Positions 1 to 6,519 of a stretch of 10,549 nucleotides of DNA are shown here, in pieces. The notes beneath the pieces were generated by a model that was given only the letters and a program-made list of their open reading frames with translations, did no database searches and had not been told where the DNA came from. The translations under genes were made by a program, and so were the position numbers. The stretch covers positions 1-10,549 of the forward strand of contig JAUTWY010000086.1 in NCBI GenBank assembly GCA_030838305.1, written 5' to 3'. Source of the DNA: Acidobacteriaceae bacterium. GTDB lineage: Bacteria; Acidobacteriota; Terriglobia; Terriglobales; Acidobacteriaceae. Position 1 is the stretch's first letter. Each line of letters begins with the position of its first letter.

Positions 1-388
1 AATCCGAGCCCGTACCTGAAGCGTGCGCACGCCAAGCTTCCTTAAGTTGAGTTTTGATTTTGAGCGCAGGGTTTAGAGAGGACAACGGACTTTGCAGTAC
101 GAGTGCAATGGCCCGTCCCCGCAGCGCTCGGAGTTCACGTTCCGAAAGTTGCAAGAGATCAGAATCCTGAAATCGGAGCGTGCCTTCGACCCGCGCACGT
201 TTTTTCTCGAGAAGACCCAGAATTGTCATGGCCAGCGTGCTCTTGCCGGAGCCGCTCTGCCCCACCAGCCCCATGACTTCCCCGCCCCGGATCTCCAACT
301 GAACACCGCGCAGAACAGACTTCCCCGCGTAATGCACGGAGAGGTGTGCTGACAGCAGAGTCTGGTTGTGTGAGGTCTCTAGCGCCAT
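1..388 (-). CDS. Dpp/Opp-type ABC transporter ATP-binding protein, N-terminal part (runs off left edge)
   Basis: The first 129 residues of a cytoplasmic ABC ATPase that would power the permease pair encoded upstream. The visible part holds a Walker A motif GQSGSGKST at residues 43-51 and a Q-loop region LQSPLSSLNP at about 99-108. The SSLNP wording is typical of the OppD/DppD family, though the usual Phe before the Q-loop Gln is Leu here. The signature, Walker B and H-loop lie beyond position 1. The ATG at 388-386 follows a modest purine-rich stretch and puts the ABC fold right after a short leader, as usual for the family. It starts 67 bases after the stop of the solute-binding protein, with no convincing terminator between, so it is probably the fifth gene of the operon. 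The family is clear. The transported substrate and whether a second ATPase is fused or follows cannot be seen. Confidence 0.93.
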   Translation of the reverse strand, partial: MALETSHNQTLLSAHLSVHYAGKSVLRGVQLEIRGGEVMGLVGQSGSGKSTLAMTILGLLEKKRARVEGTLRFQDSDLLQLSERELRALRGRAIALVLQSPLSSLNPALKIKTQLKEAWRAHASGTGSD

Positions 389-455
389 GCTCTTGTACCT
401 TGTTCCTGACTTCCAGAACTTTGTAACCGACGCAACTGCGGAGAAAACAGGTGGA

Positions 456-2108
456 CTATTTCGCTGACACCGTCAGTCGATCTGCGTTCCAGAATGTTTG
501 CGGCGATAAAATCACAGGAGCTGCGCCGTGCACGCTGCTCGAAACCGCGGAAAGCGCATTCTTGTTGATCAGGAAAATGAAAGGTTCCTGCTCGACAACG
601 ATTTCCTGCACCCGGTCGAACGCTGCTTTGCGCTTTTTCAAATCGCTCGAAGAAGCTTGCGTCCGCATGAGGCTGTCAATTTCCGCTTCCCACGATGTCT
701 CTGGAGTTTTCTGCTGCGGATTCCACTGGTGATTCTCCGAGGAACTCAGCCAAACATTCATCTCGCCATTCGGATCGAGATCGACATTGGTGAGTCCAAG
801 AAGGATGGCCTCGTAGTCGAAACTTTGCGTCATCCGCTCGATCAGGGAAGGGAAGTCGAGTGTAACCACATTTACGTGGATGCCGATCTTCTGCAGATCC
901 TCCTGGATCAGCACCGCCATGCGTTCGCGATACTTGTTGCCAGCGTTCGTGATGATAGAAAACACAACCTCGTTGCCATCTTTATCTTTGAGCGCTCCAT
1001 TTTCCCTGCGAAAGCCCTCCGATTGCAGCGCCTTCAAGGCCGCGTCCGGACTGTAGGTTTGGGGCTTGAGCCGGGCGTTGAACCAGAATTTATTGGCTGG
1101 CGAGAATGGTCCAACTGCGGGCTGAGCGTGCCCGTGAAAGACGACGCGGCTTAGATCGTCGCGGTTGATGGCCTCAGAAATTGCGCGCCGGAAGTTGGCC
1201 GAGTGGAACCAGTTCTTTTTGTAGGCCGGGATCGGAGACTTTTTTACTTCGTTAAACCAAAGTTGCTCACTATCGAGCGACGCGCCAGCATCGTGCACCA
1301 GTTGCGGCTGCGTCGCAGCCAGCTTGTCAAAATATTCACTGTCCAGAGAATTGATCAGGTCCAACTCACCGCGCTTGAAGCGAAGCATCTCAACATCGCG
1401 ATTGGGCTGGATATCGAGGCGTATCGAATCAAGGTAGGGAAGTTTGCGCCCCTGCGCATCGGTCTTCCAGTAGTTAGGATTGCGCTTCAACAGAACCGTG
1501 GATCCAGGCTTATAATCCGCGATCATGAATGGTCCGAGCACCGCCATTTCTTTTTTTGGCGAGTGTTGAGAAAGAATTGCGACTCCGTCGAAGAGACGGT
1601 CCAGTCCGGCCACCTGCGCTGGAAATCTAATCGAAATCTGAGTCGGAGAAACCACTTTGGTTTCGACGCTGCCTGGGCCCGAACGGAAGGCATCGCCCGT
1701 CGGCGAATGCAATGCCGGGTCCATCAATTGTTGGACGGTATAAGCCACATCCTCTGCGCTGAAAGCCGTACCGTCGGAAAATGAGATTCCGCTGCGCAAG
1801 CGGAAAGAAATCTGGCGCCCGTCTTTCGAAACCTTCCACGACTGCGCCAACTCGGGCTCTAGGTCTTGAGTCTGTCGATTCACGCGGACCAGCACGCCTC
1901 CTGTTAAATAGCGGATAGCGCCGGATGCGTCTTCTTCCACTTTCAGAGGGTTGAACGTCTTGGGCTCCGTGCGCAGGCAAAACTTCAGCTCGCCACCGCC
2001 TTGAGCGAGCGCGTGGCCGAGCAGTGATCCCAGGCAAAGCACTGCCACAGCGATTGCCCTTCTGCACGGATTTGCCATTTCTTCCGACGTGTTCTTGTGG
2101 CGCGTCAT
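456..2108 (-). CDS. ABC transporter substrate-binding protein, extracellular solute-binding family 5
   Basis: A secreted periplasmic binding protein of 550 residues that would deliver peptides, or a similar solute, to the permeases encoded just upstream. Residues about 11-35 form a signal peptide with basic residues, a hydrophobic core and an Ala-Leu-Ala cleavage site before Gln36. I see no lipobox cysteine. Family 5 hallmarks include SFSDGTAFSAEDVAYTV near 109-125, LGPFMIADYKPGSTVLLKRN near 191-210, then NYWK, and FRRAISEAINRDDL near 306-319. The length is usual for the family. The ATG at 2108-2106 overlaps the permease stop as ATGA and sits six bases after a strong GAGGAGGT, so I prefer it to the in-frame starts upstream, which run into the permease. 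An internal start (MANPCRR, residue 11) would also give a signal peptide. Family 5 proteins bind di- and oligopeptides, nickel, haem or sugars, so the ligand is open. Confidence 0.95.
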   Translation of the reverse strand: MTRHKNTSEEMANPCRRAIAVAVLCLGSLLGHALAQGGGELKFCLRTEPKTFNPLKVEEDASGAIRYLTGGVLVRVNRQTQDLEPELAQSWKVSKDGRQISFRLRSGISFSDGTAFSAEDVAYTVQQLMDPALHSPTGDAFRSGPGSVETKVVSPTQISIRFPAQVAGLDRLFDGVAILSQHSPKKEMAVLGPFMIADYKPGSTVLLKRNPNYWKTDAQGRKLPYLDSIRLDIQPNRDVEMLRFKRGELDLINSLDSEYFDKLAATQPQLVHDAGASLDSEQLWFNEVKKSPIPAYKKNWFHSANFRRAISEAINRDDLSRVVFHGHAQPAVGPFSPANKFWFNARLKPQTYSPDAALKALQSEGFRRENGALKDKDGNEVVFSIITNAGNKYRERMAVLIQEDLQKIGIHVNVVTLDFPSLIERMTQSFDYEAILLGLTNVDLDPNGEMNVWLSSSENHQWNPQQKTPETSWEAEIDSLMRTQASSSDLKKRKAAFDRVQEIVVEQEPFIFLINKNALSAVSSSVHGAAPVILSPQTFWNADRLTVSAK

Positions 2109-2914
2109 GCGGCCACCTCCTCTTGCCTCGAAAGCAAGACCTGAAACGATGTGACCACTACCACCAACAAGATCAACGGTACGAACTTCCACGGTTCCTC
2201 GCCGACGGAAACCAGGCCCTCCAACTCTTTGAGCAAACTTCCCCAAGAGGGCATTGGCTCGGCCACGCCCAGCCCCAGAATTCCGAGATTGGCTTCACTC
2301 AAGATGAAGACCGGAATCGAAATCCAGAACTGCGCGTAAAGCACGGGCTTCAGATTTGGCACGACATGCATCCAAAACAGGCGCTGTCCGGGCAAGCCCG
2401 CGGCTCGCGCCTGCCGCACAAAATCTGACGACCGCAGTGCCCCTGCAGTGGTGCAAAGCACTCGTGCCGCTGTCGTCCAGCCCAGCAGTCCCAACAGCAG
2501 AAATGTCACCAACACCGAGACCAAAGGCGAGACATTCAGCGGCATCAGAGCCCGCGCCGTGATCAGCAAGAACAACCACGGCAGCGATAGAAACAGATCG
2601 GTCACAGCCATCGCCATGCGGGCCCAAGCGCCGCCCAGATATCCCGCTAGTCCTCCGATGAATGCTGCCATCAGCGTTGAAAGTAGTGCTGCGGCCGGAG
2701 CCAGAAGCAGTGAAATCCGTGTTCCGAAGAGCACGCGGGCAAAGCGGTCACGCCCAATTTCATCCGTGCCAAGCCAGTGTGTGTGCGATGGCGGCGCATT
2801 CGCCGCTTCACGATACTGTCTCGAGTATCCCGCAGGGGCCAGCCAGTTCGCGGCCGCCGATGCGCCCAACACCAGCACCAAAACCACGCATGCCAGTTTG
2901 CGCCCGAGGCTCAT
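2105..2914 (-). CDS. ABC transporter permease, DppC/OppC type
   Basis: An inner-membrane permease of 269 residues, the second half of a heterodimeric channel. It has an N-terminal membrane segment (about 7-25), then the family motif HWLGTDEIGRDRFARVLFG at 46-64, which precedes the binding-protein-dependent transport domain. About five further hydrophobic helices follow. The EAA loop that contacts the ATPase is at about 164-187 (DFVRQARAAGLPGQRLFWMH and onward). The C-terminal motif GLGVAEPMPSWGSLL at about 214-228 is characteristic of DppC/OppC. It is a little shorter than the usual 280-310 residues. The ATG at 2914-2912 overlaps the preceding permease stop as ATGA, which points to translational coupling. 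Longer in-frame starts would sit deep in that gene and add a non-membrane, Arg-rich stretch unlike the family, so I rejected them. Confidence 0.94.
   Translation of the reverse strand: MSLGRKLACVVLVLVLGASAAANWLAPAGYSRQYREAANAPPSHTHWLGTDEIGRDRFARVLFGTRISLLLAPAAALLSTLMAAFIGGLAGYLGGAWARMAMAVTDLFLSLPWLFLLITARALMPLNVSPLVSVLVTFLLLGLLGWTTAARVLCTTAGALRSSDFVRQARAAGLPGQRLFWMHVVPNLKPVLYAQFWISIPVFILSEANLGILGLGVAEPMPSWGSLLKELEGLVSVGEEPWKFVPLILLVVVVTSFQVLLSRQEEVAA
2115..2122 (-). promoter_or_regulatory. Strong Shine-Dalgarno of the solute-binding protein gene
   Basis: GAGGAGGT on the minus strand, six bases before the ATG at 2108. It lies inside the end of the upstream permease gene. It is the best ribosome-binding site in the operon and decides the start. 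A strong independent site fits the need for more copies of the binding protein than of the permeases. Confidence 0.85.
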
Positions 2915-3783
2915 GCTTCCAGCCCCTGAAGCGCATGAGCGATTACATCTGCCCCGGAGTTGGCCAGCAAGGTTACCAGCGTCACCAGAATCGTGATATT
3001 CACCAGCAAGGGCAGATCGCGCGCCAGCGCCGCCTGCCATGCCAGTTGTCCGATGCCGGGCAACCCGCACAAAGCTTCGACGGGAATGGCCGCGCCAACC
3101 GCCAGGCTTACGGAAACTCCGGCGACAGCCAGAAGTTGCGGCGCGACCACTGGAACTACATGCCAGAACAGGATGCGCGCTTCTCCCAAACCTCTGGCCC
3201 GCGCGGCGGTGATGTGAGGCCGGGAATAGGCTTTCACCAGCAGGTTGCTGCTATACCGATAAGTGCGGGGGAATACGATCAGAGCAATTGCCAATGAACC
3301 CGGCACATTCCACAGCACCGATAGGAGCGCCAGCACGGCAGCGGGAATGCAAAGAAAAGTTCCGCTGACAACCGTGGTCATCAAGTCGAAAACCGAAAGC
3401 CGGAGCCAGGCCGCACTCAGTGCCAGGGTGAGCGATACGATCCAAGCCAGTGCAAGACCGGTGGATAGCAAGCGCAACGTAAGGGGAACCCGATCGCGCA
3501 GCAGCGTTCGCACCGGTTGGCCCAGGGCGAATGAAGTTCCCAAGTCGCCGTGGGCGGCGCGCTTCATATAGGAGAAATAAAATCGGAACAGGTTGTGGTC
3601 TTGCTGCCTGGCTTCCCGCAGAGCTTGTACGCTCTGCGCGTTCAGATGTGGATCCAGTTCCCGCTCATCAGCTTTGAAACCCGGCGCCAGACGCATCAGT
3701 GTGGCGGAAAGGAATCCGCCCAACAGAACAGTTGCCAGCAGAGCCAATGCGTGCCCGGCGAGTTTCCATTTCAGTCTGCGCAT
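2911..3783 (-). CDS. ABC transporter permease, DppB/OppB type
   Basis: An inner-membrane permease of 290 residues, partner of the DppC-type protein encoded next. It has an N-terminal membrane anchor (about 9-30), then a periplasmic stretch with LAPGFKADERELDP at 32-45, where classical members have a PGDP-like motif. HGDLGTSFALGQPVRTLL at 78-95 is a family hallmark. The EAA loop is at about 193-215 (AARARGLGEARILFWHVVP and onward), and GLPGIGQLAW at 240-249 is also typical. It is shorter than classical DppB (about 310-340). The start is fixed: the ATG at 3783-3781 directly follows, in the same frame, the TAA of the HD-GYP gene, so no longer start exists. Its ribosome-binding site is weak (GGGAAAA), so translation probably depends on ribosomes finishing the upstream gene. 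Confidence 0.93.
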   Translation of the reverse strand: MRRLKWKLAGHALALLATVLLGGFLSATLMRLAPGFKADERELDPHLNAQSVQALREARQQDHNLFRFYFSYMKRAAHGDLGTSFALGQPVRTLLRDRVPLTLRLLSTGLALAWIVSLTLALSAAWLRLSVFDLMTTVVSGTFLCIPAAVLALLSVLWNVPGSLAIALIVFPRTYRYSSNLLVKAYSRPHITAARARGLGEARILFWHVVPVVAPQLLAVAGVSVSLAVGAAIPVEALCGLPGIGQLAWQAALARDLPLLVNITILVTLVTLLANSGADVIAHALQGLEA

Positions 3784-6225
3784 TTATTTTCCCGAAGCGC
3801 CCTGGGCGAGGGTGTCCTGGCTGGGAGCAATTTGTGCGTGATGGGTCTGCTTCACGGTGTACATGCGGCGGTCCGCTTCAGCCAACAATGCTTCAACGTC
3901 ATACCCGTCTTCGGGACAGAAAGCCGTGCCAACGCTCAGCGTAATCACGTCCCGCCCGCACGTGTGGCGTCCAGCTTCGATGGCCGCCTGGTTCAAGCGT
4001 TCTGTCTTTTCCTCAGCCCCTTCGGCCGAGAGTCCAGGCGCCGTGACCACAAACTCGTCGCCGCCCATGCGCGCAACATAGTCGTAACCTCGGCAGGCAT
4101 CTTTCAGGCGCACGCTGAACTCGCGCAACAGTTTGTCACCTTCGAGGTGGCCGAACGAGTCGTTGATCTTCTTGAGGCCGTCGATGTCGCAGACCATGAC
4201 TGTGAGCGAAGTCTTCATGCGGCGGCATCGTGCCACTTCCTGCGCCAGATGCACGAAGAGCGATCGCGCGTTGGGCAGGCCCGTGAGGAAGTCGGTGGTC
4301 GCAGAACTTTCCGCCTGCTGATATTTCAGGGCATTCTCAACCGAGAGCGCCACCTTGGAAGCCACGGCGAGAAGAATTCGCAGGTGATCCGGAGTGAACG
4401 CGTCCAGGCTGGAGTGATACATTGCCAGAACACCTACGACGCCATTCAATCCCTGCAATGGAACCACCAGAGCCGAAGCGAGCGTGGCGGTTTTAGGGTC
4501 GGCAACGTAACCCTCTTCCACTTGCGGATTGCCATTGATGATGGGCTTGCAGTTCTCCGCGACCCAGCCGCATAAGCCCTCGCCTACGCGGATTTTCAGC
4601 GACGACAGGACGCGAAAGTTTTCGCCACTCACCAATTCCGGCAGCAGCCAGCCATTCCGGTTCACGAAGACGGCGATCGAATCGTAGGGAATCAGTCTGC
4701 GCAGTCGCATTGACAGCACCGAAAGTGTTTCGCTCAGGCTGAGAGAGTTGCCAAGATCCTGGCTTAACTCGAACATGGCTTGCGCTTCATGCCGGGCCGA
4801 TGCAATGGAAGACAGGAAGTCAGTTTCGTTCAGCGAGTTGGGGGTCCACTTCTCGAATCCGGTGGCTGGAGCAAGTCCGCGTTCCACTCGCAGGTCCATC
4901 GAAAAGCCACAGGGGACGAAGCCATCTTCATGAGTTTGGGCGATGCGTTCCAGTTCCACATAGCGGCGCTCCAAAACCTCCACCACTTTCGGGTCGAACC
5001 ACTTTCCCGCTTTCTCCTTCACGGTATCCATGGCGCGATCCAGCGGTATGGCGGAACGATATTGCCGGTCCGACGCCAGAGCATCGAGGCAGTCGACGAC
5101 CGCGAGAATCCGGGCCCCCATGGGGATCTCCTCGCCGGCGAGGCCCGCGGGATAACCTGACCCATCCCACCTTTCGTGATGCGCGCGCACGATAGGCGCG
5201 ACGGGATAAGGAAAAGCCACTCGATCCAGGATCTCCGCACCCACGATCGGATGCACCTTCATCTTCTCGAACTCTTCTACAGTCAACTTGCCCGGTTTAT
5301 TGATGATGTGCTCCGGCACGGCGAGTTTGCCAATGTCATGTAGCAGGGCCGCGGCTCGCAAAGCCTCGATCTCATCGGGTGAAAGGCCGATCTCCTTGGC
5401 AATCTCCACGGCGTATGTCCGCACGCGTTGCAGATGGGTATGGGTGGTGTGATCCTTGGCCTCGATGGCCAGGGCCAGAGCCTCGATGGTGCGCATGTTC
5501 AACGACGCAATCTGTTCGACGTGCCGTTTCTCAACTTCCACTCGCTCTTTCTCGGCCTCCAGTCGTCCCAGATAGAGGCGATAAGAGCGGTACACCCAAT
5601 AAATTACCGGCAGCACCAGCAGCGATGTTTGCCAGCCGGCGCGGCTGTTCACGATTCCCACCAGCCCCACCGCGGCTGCTCCGACGAGGTAGTAGGGGAA
5701 CGACCAGAAATAGCAGTTCGACCAGACCTTACGGCTGGACTTGTTTTCTGTTAGAGCGATCACCACCGAAATTGGCAGCGTGTTTGCCAGGAAGAAAACC
5801 AGTGCCGCCGCCATCAGCAGGATAGGTTTGTTGTTGCCTACTTTCGCATCCAGACAGTGATAGCTTACGTAGCACAGGGCGCTGGCATTGGCCATCATTC
5901 CGAAGACGTTGAACAGGACCTTCACCGGATCCAATCGATTGCGCGCGTGCCATACGCTTTGCACCAACGTCGCGGCGCAACCGATGAGCAGGGTTTCCGG
6001 CAGACTCAGTTCCATCACACCGAGCAGAATGAAAAGGAAATTCACTGACATTGTGCCGTCGATGCCCGGCAGTTGCACCTTCAGGCTGGAGGCGAGGATG
6101 GCTACCGCCAGATAGCAGGCAAACCGTGTCAGGTCAGCGGATTGCCAGTGCCAGAGAGCAGAGCACAGCACCACTACTCCGAGCGAGACCGTGATCCCGA
6201 CAAATAGTTTCGTCCGAGTCGACAT
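3784..6225 (-). CDS. Membrane-bound HD-GYP / GAF / GGDEF cyclic-di-GMP enzyme
   Basis: An 813-residue inner-membrane signalling protein. Residues 1-217 hold about seven or eight hydrophobic helices of no type I can name, likely a sensory module. A short coiled coil (about 218-245) leads into an HD-GYP phosphodiesterase (about 245-430) with HD at 296-297, HHERWDGSGYP at 349-359, and the other expected ligands (H264, H325, D378). A GAF domain occupies about 480-635. The C-terminal GGDEF diguanylate cyclase (about 640-795) has DFLTGLPN, an intact GGDEF at 721-725, and an inhibitory-site RGYD at 712-715, exactly five residues before it. Both catalytic sites look complete, so it could make and break c-di-GMP. 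I chose the ATG at 6225-6223 because it places a charged leader before the first helix. The GTG at 6297-6295 is less likely and would lie upstream of the predicted transcription start. It is first in the transporter operon. Confidence 0.95.
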   Translation of the reverse strand: MSTRTKLFVGITVSLGVVVLCSALWHWQSADLTRFACYLAVAILASSLKVQLPGIDGTMSVNFLFILLGVMELSLPETLLIGCAATLVQSVWHARNRLDPVKVLFNVFGMMANASALCYVSYHCLDAKVGNNKPILLMAAALVFFLANTLPISVVIALTENKSSRKVWSNCYFWSFPYYLVGAAAVGLVGIVNSRAGWQTSLLVLPVIYWVYRSYRLYLGRLEAEKERVEVEKRHVEQIASLNMRTIEALALAIEAKDHTTHTHLQRVRTYAVEIAKEIGLSPDEIEALRAAALLHDIGKLAVPEHIINKPGKLTVEEFEKMKVHPIVGAEILDRVAFPYPVAPIVRAHHERWDGSGYPAGLAGEEIPMGARILAVVDCLDALASDRQYRSAIPLDRAMDTVKEKAGKWFDPKVVEVLERRYVELERIAQTHEDGFVPCGFSMDLRVERGLAPATGFEKWTPNSLNETDFLSSIASARHEAQAMFELSQDLGNSLSLSETLSVLSMRLRRLIPYDSIAVFVNRNGWLLPELVSGENFRVLSSLKIRVGEGLCGWVAENCKPIINGNPQVEEGYVADPKTATLASALVVPLQGLNGVVGVLAMYHSSLDAFTPDHLRILLAVASKVALSVENALKYQQAESSATTDFLTGLPNARSLFVHLAQEVARCRRMKTSLTVMVCDIDGLKKINDSFGHLEGDKLLREFSVRLKDACRGYDYVARMGGDEFVVTAPGLSAEGAEEKTERLNQAAIEAGRHTCGRDVITLSVGTAFCPEDGYDVEALLAEADRRMYTVKQTHHAQIAPSQDTLAQGASGK

Positions 6226-6290
6226 TGCGTAATTACTTCTATTGCAGGGGAATCGACAGACGGCCTCCGGGGCATGGAAGGTTTCTCCCA

Positions 6291-6306
6291 CGCACACTTC
6301 GGGCCA
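6291..6306 (-). promoter_or_regulatory. Candidate sigma-54 (-24/-12) promoter for the HD-GYP/transporter operon
   Basis: On the minus strand the bases read TGGCCCG, AAGT, GTGCG. Against the sigma-54 consensus TGGCACG-N4-TTGCW this matches 9 of 12 fixed positions and keeps the two essential dinucleotides, GG and GC, exactly ten bases apart. The predicted start point is near 6280, giving a leader of about 55 bases before the ATG at 6225. The divergent neighbour encodes a sigma-54 activator, which supports the call. One such match can arise by chance, so this remains a candidate. Confidence 0.42.
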
Positions 6307-6364
6307 GCCTGTTCAGTAAAATCGTATTGTTATTGCAGAGTTTTAAGTAGCTTACTGAGGTAAC

Positions 6365-6386
6365 GCCGGAAGACCGGTTCGTCGGC
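6365..6386. promoter_or_regulatory. Interrupted 22-bp palindrome, candidate activator binding site
   Basis: GCCG-N4-ACCGGT-N4-CGGC: 7 of 11 symmetric base pairs match, arranged as fully matching outer and central blocks. The centre is at 6375.5, about 95 bases upstream of the predicted sigma-54 start point. That is within the usual range for an enhancer site read by a dimeric Fis-type HTH, such as that of the divergent activator. It could equally serve autoregulation of the activator gene, whose start is about 145 bases away on the other side. Confidence 0.35.
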
Positions 6387-6519
6387 AGATAGATTCGGCG
6401 ACTCTCAGCGCTCGCATTCTAGAAACCGTCAAGTATCGATTACTTTCGTTATCATCCCGGGCAGCATACCTTTCTGCAACGACTGTTCTGTGTGTCAAGA
6501 TCAACTCCAAACGTGCGGA

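Larger units (their letters stand above)
6226..6519. other. Divergent intergenic control region
   Basis: 294 bases between two divergent genes, locally richer in A+T than the flanks around 6310-6360 and 6430-6450. It must hold promoters for both genes. I see a sigma-54-like element facing left and an interrupted palindrome, both listed separately. I found no convincing sigma-70 -35/-10 pair on either strand, and no small ORF. Confidence 0.6.

Noticed and set aside
389..455. Possible terminator or attenuator between the solute-binding protein and ATPase genes
   Set aside because: The best stem is CGCA/TGCG with a two-base loop and no T-run, too weak to separate the two genes.
528..1784. Plus-strand open frames of 208 and 193 codons opposite the solute-binding protein
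   Set aside because: They translate to Arg/His/Leu-rich, motif-free sequence and are shadows of a well-supported family 5 gene.
3550..4575. A 341-codon open frame on the plus strand opposite the GGDEF/GAF end of the HD-GYP gene and the start of the DppB-type permease gene
   Set aside because: No recognisable domain and a composition unlike any protein family; long antisense frames are expected in GC-rich coding DNA, and the minus strand here has clear domains.
6226..6300. Possible c-di-GMP riboswitch (GEMM type) in the leader of the HD-GYP gene, prompted by a GCCTCCGG string at 6263-6270 on the plus strand
   Set aside because: That string lies on the strand opposite the leader, and the rest of the GEMM core is absent. 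The leader itself shows only one imperfect short hairpin.
6438..6453. A second weak palindrome (GAT-N-AC-N4-GT-N-ATC) upstream of the activator gene
   Set aside because: Only 5 of 8 symmetric pairs match, it lies in AT-rich sequence where such symmetry is common, and it shares no bases with the better site at 6365-6386.
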